Source: an uncultured Erysipelotrichaceae bacterium
GTDB taxonomy: Bacteria; Bacillota_I; Bacilli_A; Erysipelotrichales; Erysipelotrichaceae
Reading direction: 5' to 3'
NCBI GenBank assembly: GCA_937874965.1
Contig: CALNCD010000008.1
Coordinates: forward strand, 1 to 15,734
Length of the DNA stretch: 15,734 nucleotides
The notes under the pieces were generated by a model. It saw nothing but the letters and a program-made list of their open reading frames with translations, was not told the DNA's origin and did no database searches. Below are positions 6,011 through 13,068 of this stretch, one piece after another; within the stretch, counting starts at the first letter, position 1; every line of letters begins with the position of its first letter. The position numbers and the translations under genes were made by a program.

Positions 6011-7171
6011 TTAACCTCCACTCATCGCGAGTAAATGATGGGATTGACAAAGCGTATTCAAGGTTTGCTGAAGATGATACGTACTCAATAATGATCCAAC
6101 CTGATCGGCAGCATGATGACGCTGTTCAGAAGTAACTCCTCCATACGAGGCCCGAATCAAGATGTTCTTGGGCGTATCTTCAATCTCTATGAATTCCATA
6201 ACCTGTGTCTTATACCCTAATGCTATCAATAGATTAGCACGAATGCTATCGGTTAGTAAAGATGCTGTACGCTCTTTCACCAAGCCGAAGCCTGATAAGA
6301 CACCCAAGGTATCAGCAGAAAGCTGCTGATTGATTTCTTTCTGGCAGCAGGGAATGGCCAGGATATGCGATGTCTTCCATTGAATCGCATGAAACAGTGC
6401 ATAATCCGTTGCGGTATCGCAAGCATGAAGTGAAATAACCAGGTCAACCGGCTCGCTTGTGGAATAACCGGCAATATCACCCACCTCAAAACGAAGACCG
6501 CGATAATTATACTTATCCCGAATCGCATTGCAGGTTGCAATCACCGATGCTTTCAAATCCAATCCCAGCATATCCACTTGGATATTCTTGACCTCAACCA
6601 GATAATAATACAGGATAAACGTCAGGTACGATTTACCGCATCCGAAATCAATAATCCGCATTGACCGATAGTTCTCCGTTTTAAGGATATCCTCGACAAA
6701 CTCTAAAAAACGGTTAATCTGCCGATACTTGGATGCTTTCGAAGCAATCAGCTTGCCCTCTGAAGAAAAGATACCCAGATCGACCAGCGGTGAAATCACC
6801 TTGCCTTCGTCCAGAAGATAGCGTTTCTGACGATTCACGCTTTCCCGCTGCTTCGGTGCACCTTGAGCAGAAGAACGTGAAAAGAACAGTTTGTTTTTCT
6901 TTGACCGCTTTATCTGGAACTCTTCCCCTTGATTCCATGCATTTATTTGCCTGAACTGAGAAAAGACATCCTGCATCGCCGGTAGAAGCGCAGAAGGATC
7001 AATCCATTCATGAAATGCCTGAGTTTCGGTGAATCGCTCAATCTGAAAACGATCGTTTACTCTTGAGAAAACCACTTTCTGAAAATGCTGTTGCTTATCC
7101 AAAGGCTGGCTCATGACAATCCGGTAACAGGAAGCCTCCATTAATTTTTTCAATATTTCTGTAATATCCAT
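6011..7171 (-). CDS. Class I SAM-dependent methyltransferase, PF13679-like
   Basis: This 386-residue protein has a C-terminal Rossmann-type methyltransferase domain. Motif I is IIDFGCGKSYLT (173-184), an acidic strand end follows at LGLDL (202-206), and SLHACDTATD (248-257) and IPCCQKE (273-279) are typical of the Methyltransf_32 group. The segment about 118-160 (RYLLDEGK through the RQINRFLEFVEDIL helix) is the usual lead-in of this family, and the first 110 residues form a separate, less conserved domain. The substrate is unknown. The start at 7171 has GAGAGGT about 6 nt upstream; the ATG at 7189 lies inside a -10-like sequence and lacks a ribosome binding site. It is the first gene of a group with the 104-residue membrane protein and the GNAT enzyme. 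Confidence 0.85.
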   Translation of the reverse strand: MDITEILKKLMEASCYRIVMSQPLDKQQHFQKVVFSRVNDRFQIERFTETQAFHEWIDPSALLPAMQDVFSQFRQINAWNQGEEFQIKRSKKNKLFFSRSSAQGAPKQRESVNRQKRYLLDEGKVISPLVDLGIFSSEGKLIASKASKYRQINRFLEFVEDILKTENYRSMRIIDFGCGKSYLTFILYYYLVEVKNIQVDMLGLDLKASVIATCNAIRDKYNYRGLRFEVGDIAGYSTSEPVDLVISLHACDTATDYALFHAIQWKTSHILAIPCCQKEINQQLSADTLGVLSGFGLVKERTASLLTDSIRANLLIALGYKTQVMEFIEIEDTPKNILIRASYGGVTSEQRHHAADQVGSLLSTYHLQQTLNTLCQSHHLLAMSGG

Positions 7172-7187
7172 GCAGTACCTCTCGACC

Positions 7188-7196
7188 ATTATAACA
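7188..7196 (-). promoter_or_regulatory. Possible extended -10 promoter of the methyltransferase gene
   Basis: TGTTATAAT on the minus strand is an exact extended -10 (TGnTATAAT). No good -35 box is seen 17 bp upstream, where the preceding terminator lies. The predicted start near 7181 would give a very short leader cutting close to the ribosome binding site, so confidence is limited. Confidence 0.4.
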
Positions 7197-7197
7197 G

Positions 7198-7219
7198 AAA
7201 AAGGACGCGAACGCCCTTT
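7198..7219 (-). terminator. Intrinsic terminator of the ATPase/TrkA operon
   Basis: The minus-strand RNA has an 8-bp stem (7212-7219 with 7200-7207, one G-U pair) closed by a UUCG tetraloop and followed by a U run. It lies just after the stop codon of the intact RCK gene. Confidence 0.85.
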
Positions 7220-7224
7220 ACCCT

Positions 7225-7887
7225 CTACTCTCCGAATAAGGTATGAAGTTTGGTCTGACCTTGATCATCAGCCAAAGCCAGAATTGAATCATCAGCCATG
7301 ATTACCGTATCACCGCGAGGAATGACAACTTCATGATTGCGGGTAATCGCAACCAGCACAGTCTGATCAGGAATCACAAGATTCTTAACTTCCTGATTCA
7401 CGGATGCTGAAGCTTTCGCAACCTTGACCTGAATAATTGAATATTCTCCCCGGTTGATTTTCATAAGCGTGAACAGGTTCTTCAAATCAATTTCGTTAAT
7501 GACGATTTTAGCCAATAAGTCAGCTTGATTGACTTTGACATCAACACCGTTGTTTGCATCAAACAGCCACGCATTCCGCGGGTTGTTCACACGGGCTATG
7601 CACCGCGTGATTCCAAATTCGTATTTCGCAATCGTTGAAGCCACAAGGTTGACTTCGTCAGCACCGGTTACTGAAACCAAAGCATCTGCACCAGCAATTC
7701 CTGCTTCTTCCAAAACGCTTGGATCCGCACCATCACCGGCAAGAATATTCTCTTCGCTGAATTCTGTTTTCAGCTTTGCAATGACGCGAGGACGGTTATC
7801 AATAATTGTAACTTCATTTTTACTCTCGAGCAGCAATCGGCCGATGTATGAACCAACTTGTCCGCCACCAATAATTATTACTTTCAT
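7225..7887 (-). CDS. TrkA/KtrA-type RCK potassium-channel regulatory protein
   Basis: This 220-residue cytoplasmic protein has an N-terminal Rossmann RCK domain with GGGQVGSYIG (7-16) and the nucleotide-ribose acid D30 at the end of strand 2, followed by a TrkA-C domain from about 135 onward. Such proteins gate TrkH/KtrB-type K+ channels in response to NAD(H), ATP or cyclic di-AMP. AGGAGG lies 5 nt before the ATG, and the gap to the preceding broken RCK gene is only 8 nt. It ends the operon led by a P-type ATPase. No membrane subunit (TrkH/KtrB) is in the window. Pairs of tandem short RCK genes occur in other Firmicutes; here only this one is intact. Confidence 0.9.
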   Translation of the reverse strand: MKVIIIGGGQVGSYIGRLLLESKNEVTIIDNRPRVIAKLKTEFSEENILAGDGADPSVLEEAGIAGADALVSVTGADEVNLVASTIAKYEFGITRCIARVNNPRNAWLFDANNGVDVKVNQADLLAKIVINEIDLKNLFTLMKINRGEYSIIQVKVAKASASVNQEVKNLVIPDQTVLVAITRNHEVVIPRGDTVIMADDSILALADDQGQTKLHTLFGE

Positions 7888-7895
7888 AGATCCTC

Positions 7896-8517
7896 CTAAT
7901 TCATCCCCAGCAAGTGCTTCAAGGACTTGATGGCTTCGAGTGCGACCGTCACAAACAGAATATCATCCTTCTGCAGAATTGTTCCTGTCGTCGGAACAAA
8001 GGCCTTGTTCTCTCGGATTACAGTAGTTACAAGGATTTCACCGATCTTCGTGAGATCCTGAACACGGCGCCCGACAAGCATCACAGGAACTTCAATCCGG
8101 ACTACTTCAACATCGGCATCACCCAATGTCATCACTGTATCAAACCGATTGAAATCAATCAACTCGACTGCCTTCTGAATCCCCCATGAGGTTGTTGAGA
8201 TGGTCTGGATTCCTAATGCATTATAAATTGTGGCCTTGCGCGGATCATACAAGCGAGCGACAACGGTCGGCAATGAGCGCATTGGATTCATCACTGTTTG
8301 TACAGGAAACAACTGCATCGGCAACCTGAATATTCGCACGTTCCAATGTTTCCTTATCAAAGCCGACACCGGCAATGCATTTCCCGCTGAAACCATTCTT
8401 GATGATACACAAACGCTGTGTATCATTATCTACTATGTTTACTTCATGGCCTCGTCGAACCAATTCATTGGCTAGACCAAGACCCATTCTTCCGCAACCT
8501 ACAACTATGATTTTCAT
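7896..8517 (-). pseudogene. Frameshifted TrkA-type RCK protein gene
   Basis: Two overlapping frames encode the two halves of one RCK protein. The first (from ATG at 8517, with AAAGGTGG upstream) gives MKIIVVGCGRMG through SNALIA and then runs to a stop at 8245-8247. The second frame continues with VVARLYDPRKA, the TrkA-C region and the stop at 7896. Compared with the intact neighbour, where 16 residues separate the equivalent Asn (N80) from the IARV strand, only 19 nt instead of 48 are present here. That is a shortfall of 29 nt (3n+2), which accounts for both the shift and the missing residues. The break therefore looks like a real deletion at about 8265-8280 rather than a one-base error. No ribosome binding site supports separate translation of the second half. 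Programmed frameshifting is unlikely, because the Rossmann fold would lose a helix. Confidence 0.8.
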
Positions 8518-8536
8518 ACCGTTCCACCTTTCGTCT

Positions 8537-11347
8537 TTATTTTACACTTTTTTTACGTAGAATACTCTTGCGAATTTCTTCAATCAATACAATTGGGATT
8601 GGGATAATGCATAAGTAGATCCATTCTTGCCAAGAAATCGGAGCAGTATTGAAGAGGCCTTGGAAGAACGGCACGTAGGACAAGACAATAAGAATTACAA
8701 TTTCAAGAACAATCCCCTTTAAGATCCGCTTATTCGTCAATAATCCGATATTGAAAACAGATTGCTTTTCTGTCCGGCAGTTCATGACAGCACCGATCTG
8801 GGCAAAGATAATGGAGCCCAAAGTCAATGTCGTCGCTTCGCGATAGATCTGATTGTCAACTGCTAAAGGAACATTCGGCCATCCATGCAGGAAGTTAACC
8901 AGGAAGTAAGCACCCATTGCGAAGATTGAAGCAAGAAGGCCGTACCATAAGAATGCCTTGATAATGATCTTACGGTTCAGCAGGGTATCTGTCCGCTTCC
9001 GTGGCGGCTTACTCATGATGCCCTCTTCCGGCGGTTCAACCCCCAGACCTAATGCAGGAACCATATCTGTTCCCAGGTCAATGGCGAGAATCTGCATTAC
9101 CGTCAGCGGCAAAGGAATTCCGCCCTTAGAAAACAGGAACGCAGCAGAAGGCACAGCCTCAGCCATATTGCTGTTGAAGATATAAAGAATGAACTTCTGG
9201 ATATTGCTATAAACAGCACGTCCTTCTTCAACGGCCTTAACAATCGAGGCAAAATTATCATCAGTCAAAATCATATCTGCTGCTTCTTTCGCAACATCCG
9301 TACCGGTGATTCCCATTGCAACACCGATATCAGCCTTCTTCAATGCTGGTGAATCATTGACACCGTCACCGGTTACCGCAACAATATTCCCCATTTCCTG
9401 AAGATTTGCAACGACACGGTATTTCTGTTCCGGTGCGACACGCGCAAAGATCACTTCATCATTAAGGGCTTCTTTCAATTCATCATCACTGAGTTTTTCC
9501 AGTTCAAGACCGGTGACAACCCGCGGATGATCACCTTTGACAATTCCAATTTTCTTAGCGATACTCTCAGCGGTAAGACCGTAGTCTCCTGTGATCATGA
9601 TGATACGGATACTTGCTTCATGGCAAACCTTAACAGCTGCAGCAACTTCCGGACGAGCAGGATCCGCCATCACAACTAACCCGACGAAGACTAAATCCTG
9701 TTCAATCAGTTCAGGTGTATAATCACTCATTTTGGTTGGCAAATCCATATTCTTATCAATTAAGCGATAAGCGACAGCCAGAACCCGTAGACCATTACGC
9801 GCATAGCGGTCATTGGCCTCCATGATTGACTGACGGTCCTCTTCACTCATTGCCGTAAGCGTTCCATTACGGTCAACCTGGGTACTCAATTCCATAATTT
9901 CTTTCGGAGCACCTTTGATAAATGCAATCCGTGTAGCACCGTGTTCAGGCTTTGGCAACTGATGGATGGTTGTCATCCGCTTCCGCCGTGAATCAAAAGG
10001 AAGCTCGCGCAACCGTGGATATTCCTGGTTAAGATCATTCAAATCCAATCCGGCCTTCTGAGCAACAACACCCAGGCAGGCTTCTGTAGGATCACCCAGA
10101 ACGGTATATCGATCATTTTCTTCATTCGGTTCGACAACACGTGCATTGCTGCAAAGCGCTGCACCTGTCAGCAGATAGTTCAAACCTGTATGCTGATTGG
10201 CCTTGATTTTCGTCTTGTCGCAAACCACATCCCCTTCAGGCGCATACCCCAAGCCGGTCACTTCAAATTCTTCCGTGAATAACCACAAATTAGAAACAGT
10301 CATTTCATTTTGGGTCAACGTTCCGGTTTTATCAGAACAGATAACAGAGGTTGAACCCAACGTTTCAACGGCGGAAAGCCGCTTAACTAAAGCATGTTCT
10401 TTCGCCATCTGCTGGACCGCTTTCGCTAATGAAAGAGTAACAGTCGGAAGCAAGCCTTCTGGGATAAAAGCAACAATCATACCCAAAGCAAAGATGAAAG
10501 ACTTCGCAGGACTATCCCCGACAAAAAGCCAGCCGGCCAGGAAAAAAACCAGCCCAATTGAAATTGCGATAATAGAAATCTGTTTCGTTAGACGATTCAG
10601 TTCGACTTGAAGCGGACTTGGAACTTCTTCCATTGTCTGCGTTAAATTGGCGATCTTTCCGAATTCAGTATTCATCGCAGTTGCGATAACGACACTCATC
10701 CCAGTTCCGCTGGCCACATTCGTTCCGGTGAAAATCAGATTCGGAATTTCAAAACGGGAAAGATCTTCACGAAGCATTGCTTCAGCATTCTTGCGGACCG
10801 GATTGGATTCACCCGTTAATGTCGACTGATTTACCTGAAGATCAGAACTTGAAATCAGGCGGGCATCCGCTGAAATCTTGTCACCCTCTTCAATAACCAT
10901 GATATCTCCGACCACGAGATCTTCAGCAAGGATCTGCAGTTGTTCATCATTACGGATGACCCGAGCGTACGATGGAAGCATTTTTTTCAGGGCTTCCGTT
11001 GCTTTATCTGCTTGGTACTCCTGTTTGAAACTGAACAATCCATTAATAATATTGACCAGCCAGATTGCAATTCCGAGTTCCAGCATATCTGCAAACATCG
11101 CAATCAATCCGCCGAACCACAGCAGAATTGCCATCAAGCTGATGAAGTGGCTTAAAAAAACCAAGTAAATTGATTTTCCTTTCACTTCATTGATTTTGTT
11201 TTTACCGTATAAAGAGAGCCGTTCGCTGACTTCTGCGTCATTCAGACCACTGCTTCGTGTTCCGAATTCATCAAACACGGCATCGGGATCTTCCTTCTGA
11301 ATTCTTGAATTCAGAGCATTTAGTTCTTCGATACTTTTTTTCTCCAT
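8537..11347 (-). CDS. P-type cation ATPase, type IIC-like (Na+/K+ or H+/K+ ATPase-like)
   Basis: This 936-residue P2-type ATPase has TGES (178-181), the phosphorylation motif DKTGT (D339), the nucleotide-binding KGAP (478-481), TGD (586-588) and TGDGVNDSPA (659-668), with helices M1-M10. The transport-site motifs match type IIC rather than SERCA-like type IIA: PEGLLPTVT in M4 (296-304), SNMAE in M5 (726-730) and IDLGTDMVPA in M6 (756-765, D757 and D761). In M8, the position of Na+,K+-ATPase D926 appears to be Ala (QIGAV, A853). The start at 11347 has AAGAGG upstream; the longer frame to 11443 crosses the promoter. It heads an operon with two RCK genes, which favours Na+ export and/or K+ handling. 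Automatic pipelines would probably label it calcium-transporting. Confidence 0.92.
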   Translation of the reverse strand: MEKKSIEELNALNSRIQKEDPDAVFDEFGTRSSGLNDAEVSERLSLYGKNKINEVKGKSIYLVFLSHFISLMAILLWFGGLIAMFADMLELGIAIWLVNIINGLFSFKQEYQADKATEALKKMLPSYARVIRNDEQLQILAEDLVVGDIMVIEEGDKISADARLISSSDLQVNQSTLTGESNPVRKNAEAMLREDLSRFEIPNLIFTGTNVASGTGMSVVIATAMNTEFGKIANLTQTMEEVPSPLQVELNRLTKQISIIAISIGLVFFLAGWLFVGDSPAKSFIFALGMIVAFIPEGLLPTVTLSLAKAVQQMAKEHALVKRLSAVETLGSTSVICSDKTGTLTQNEMTVSNLWLFTEEFEVTGLGYAPEGDVVCDKTKIKANQHTGLNYLLTGAALCSNARVVEPNEENDRYTVLGDPTEACLGVVAQKAGLDLNDLNQEYPRLRELPFDSRRKRMTTIHQLPKPEHGATRIAFIKGAPKEIMELSTQVDRNGTLTAMSEEDRQSIMEANDRYARNGLRVLAVAYRLIDKNMDLPTKMSDYTPELIEQDLVFVGLVVMADPARPEVAAAVKVCHEASIRIIMITGDYGLTAESIAKKIGIVKGDHPRVVTGLELEKLSDDELKEALNDEVIFARVAPEQKYRVVANLQEMGNIVAVTGDGVNDSPALKKADIGVAMGITGTDVAKEAADMILTDDNFASIVKAVEEGRAVYSNIQKFILYIFNSNMAEAVPSAAFLFSKGGIPLPLTVMQILAIDLGTDMVPALGLGVEPPEEGIMSKPPRKRTDTLLNRKIIIKAFLWYGLLASIFAMGAYFLVNFLHGWPNVPLAVDNQIYREATTLTLGSIIFAQIGAVMNCRTEKQSVFNIGLLTNKRILKGIVLEIVILIVLSYVPFFQGLFNTAPISWQEWIYLCIIPIPIVLIEEIRKSILRKKSVK

Positions 11348-11369
11348 AAAACACCTCTTAACATGCCTC

Positions 11370-11378
11370 ACTATACCA
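11370..11378 (-). promoter_or_regulatory. Extended -10 promoter of the ATPase operon
   Basis: TGGTATAGT on the minus strand fits TGnTATAAT with one mismatch. The -35 region (TTCTTT, 17 bp upstream) is poor, as expected for an extended -10 promoter. The predicted start near 11363 leaves a leader of about 16 nt. Confidence 0.55.
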
Positions 11379-11428
11379 CGACTTGCTTGGACAAAGAATA
11401 AAGATTTTATAAAGATTCCGGGCAGATG

Positions 11429-11437
11429 TGATACAAT
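11429..11437 (+). promoter_or_regulatory. Extended -10 promoter of the YcxB-like gene
   Basis: TGATACAAT fits TGnTATAAT with one mismatch; no clear -35 box is seen. The predicted start is near 11444, just before AGGAGG at 11447-11452. It diverges from the ATPase promoter, about 50 bp away. Confidence 0.5.
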
Positions 11438-11456
11438 ACCCAAGACAGGAGGATTT

Positions 11457-11960
11457 ATGATTCACTCACATTCTTCAGACGAAGGCTACCGCAAGGCCAT
11501 TGACCTTTACGTAGCCACCTATAAAAAAAAGAAGCATGTCTTTACGCTTATCAATCTCATAATGATCGCCATCCTGGGATTGTTTGTTTTCAGCCTGTTC
11601 TCAAATGGACTATCAAACGGTTGGGAAACGACATTTCCTCTCACCCGTGAAAGCTGGATGTCCCTATTGACTATCGGCGCAACCTACCTCTTTATTCAGG
11701 TTTTGACCTGGACAATGAAATGGGTGTTGAAAAAAAGTTTAACCTCGCAAAAAGACAGCATTATTACTTTCGAAGCGAATGCAGTGCAATTTGACTACAA
11801 CAATCAGAGCCGTAGAATTCTCTATTCAAGCATTGATAAAATTGTTGAGACCGAGGAATTAACCCTTCTCTTTGTCAATCACTACAACAGTATGGCTTTT
11901 ATCGAAACAAAGGCTCTGCAGGATCATCACATTGATATCTACTCGTATCTGAAACACTAG
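11457..11960 (+). CDS. YcxB-like two-helix membrane protein
   Basis: This 167-residue protein has a short cytoplasmic N-terminus, two membrane helices at about 27-49 and 66-88 each flanked by lysines, and a C-terminal soluble beta-rich domain (about 95-167). The layout and the C-terminal strands (IITFEANAVQF, the YSSIDKIVE segment, then FIETKAL) resemble the YcxB-like family, whose function is unknown. AGGAGG lies 4 nt before the ATG. It is transcribed divergently from the ATPase operon and convergently with the hydrolase, so it is probably monocistronic. The family assignment is by pattern only. Confidence 0.8.
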   Translation: MIHSHSSDEGYRKAIDLYVATYKKKKHVFTLINLIMIAILGLFVFSLFSNGLSNGWETTFPLTRESWMSLLTIGATYLFIQVLTWTMKWVLKKSLTSQKDSIITFEANAVQFDYNNQSRRILYSSIDKIVETEELTLLFVNHYNSMAFIETKALQDHHIDIYSYLKH

Positions 11961-11980
11961 AAGCCTAGAGCTTCTTTTTT
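11959..11980 (+). terminator. Intrinsic terminator of the YcxB-like gene
   Basis: AGAAGC (11959-11964) pairs with GCTTCT (11970-11975) around a 5-nt loop and is followed by a T run to 11980. The stop codon of the convergent hydrolase gene (11965-11967) lies in the loop. Confidence 0.7.
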
Positions 11981-12783
11981 AATGACTTCCGAATAAACCG
12001 ATCAAACAGCATGTTAAAACTGCGGGGATCTTCAATCTGCAGATGGTGACCGACATTATCCAGGACAAAGTACTCAGCATGGCGGAGTTTTAAGTATAAA
12101 CGGTAACTGTCTTGATAACCGACGACATGATCCATCCTTCCGCACAGAAAAGTAACTGCGGTATCCTGGAGAAAATTTGCAAATTGGCTTTCGTCAGCAA
12201 GTGAAAATCCATGGTTCAACAAATGTTTCGTAAAATCCATATCACAGCTGCGGATACCGCATAAAACCTGATCTTTGTACCGTCTGAACGTCTTTGCATC
12301 CAGATGAGTTGATAATCCCAGGAATTCTGTCAGTTCATGCTTTGGAACGCTATTCAAGTCGTCATTATAGATTGCAATCTGCTTTTCAGGCAGATTCCGG
12401 CTTACTTTCGAAGCAATCACCGGAGCACATAGCAAGAAAAGACCCTTAACCTGCTGATGGAAATGCGCCATTAGTCCCATGGCAAGATAACCGCCATACG
12501 ATTCTCCCGCCATCAGAAAAGGGCGGTTCCCGATGAGTTCGTGAACCAGCAGGACCAATTCTCCCAATAGCTGATCGGCAGTGAGATATTCCTTTGCCTT
12601 CGTCTGCCCCATACCGATTAAATCAATATAGATGCGCTGAATACCCTCCAGCTGGATATCTCCGTGTTCCAACGCTCCCTGCATCAGCCGCATATCCGCA
12701 TAGAGCCCATGGATGCACAGCAAAGGAATTCCTTCTCCTTGTTTCTCCACATACCAATCAATCGCATGAATCGACACAATCAT
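11965..12783 (-). CDS. Alpha/beta-fold hydrolase
   Basis: This 272-residue serine hydrolase of the alpha/beta superfamily has the oxyanion-hole HG in LLCIHGLYA (21-29), the nucleophile elbow GESYGG (S95), the acid D218 in GRMDHVVG and the base His in VGHHLQIE (H246). It has no signal peptide, so it is cytoplasmic. The residues between about 122 and 200 form a helical cap. The substrate is unknown; esterase, lipase-like and peptidase activities all occur in this group. AAGGAGGT lies about 9 nt before the ATG. A short hairpin precedes that site. It probably shares a transcript with the 48-residue membrane protein upstream. Confidence 0.9.
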   Translation of the reverse strand: MIVSIHAIDWYVEKQGEGIPLLCIHGLYADMRLMQGALEHGDIQLEGIQRIYIDLIGMGQTKAKEYLTADQLLGELVLLVHELIGNRPFLMAGESYGGYLAMGLMAHFHQQVKGLFLLCAPVIASKVSRNLPEKQIAIYNDDLNSVPKHELTEFLGLSTHLDAKTFRRYKDQVLCGIRSCDMDFTKHLLNHGFSLADESQFANFLQDTAVTFLCGRMDHVVGYQDSYRLYLKLRHAEYFVLDNVGHHLQIEDPRSFNMLFDRFIRKSLKKKL

Positions 12784-12798
12784 AATTTAATACCTCCT

Positions 12799-12818
12799 TG
12801 AGGCTCCCTTGAACCTCA
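12799..12818 (-). other. Hairpin just upstream of the hydrolase ribosome binding site
   Basis: In the minus-strand RNA 12811-12818 pairs with 12799-12806 (8 bp including one G-U pair) around a 4-nt loop. It is followed immediately by AAGGAGG, not by a U run, so it is not a standard terminator. It may be an mRNA stability or translation element. Confidence 0.35.
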
Positions 12819-12848
12819 GCCCATTACTACGATAGCACAACCCGCCAT

Positions 12849-12995
12849 CTAGAAACCAGAGCCAAAGTAAATCAAGCTGAAAATCAATAAGCCAAACAAA
12901 AGCGTTGTTGTTATTGCACTGCCGATCAGCAACAGCCAATCAACTCTATCCCATTCTTCTTCAGTGGATATCAGGATCCATAGTTTAGCTTTCAT
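12849..12995 (-). CDS. 48-aa single-helix membrane protein
   Basis: This small gene fills the gap between the hydrolase and the surface protein. It starts with ATG at 12995, has AGGAGG 7 nt upstream and a promoter further up, and ends in TAG at 12849-12851. The product has an amphipathic acidic, Trp-rich N-terminus (STEEEWDRVDW around 10-20) and one hydrophobic helix at about 21-44, ending in GSGF. I know no family for it. The perfect ribosome binding site, the promoter and the membrane-helix composition make it more likely than chance. Possible roles include a membrane-bound regulator or a small toxin-like peptide, but nothing in the sequence decides. Confidence 0.7.
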   Translation of the reverse strand: MKAKLWILISTEEEWDRVDWLLLIGSAITTTLLFGLLIFSLIYFGSGF

Positions 12996-13021
12996 TTCAA
13001 TACCTCCTGGATTACAAGAGT

Positions 13022-13049
13022 ATTATCTCATTCATTCTTCCATTATCAA
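13022..13049 (-). promoter_or_regulatory. Promoter of the 48-aa membrane protein gene
   Basis: TTGATA (13044-13049) and GATAAT (13022-13027) on the minus strand are 16 bp apart. The predicted start near 13015 lies just ahead of AGGAGG at 13003-13008. Confidence 0.6.
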
Positions 13050-13068
13050 TGTAAGGTTGGAGAAAAAA

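Noticed and set aside
7529..7930. 133-residue plus-strand frame opposite the RCK gene
   Set aside because: It is antisense to a well-supported RCK protein, has no ribosome binding site and no recognisable domain.
7896..8426. Separate 176-residue gene for a stand-alone TrkA-C protein
   Set aside because: Its first 50 or so residues are an out-of-frame reading of the Rossmann half, and no ribosome binding site supports it; a frameshifted single gene explains both frames.
10197..10610. 137-residue plus-strand frame opposite the P-type ATPase
   Set aside because: It lies fully inside the ATPase gene, which has intact motifs over the same bases; no start signal is seen.
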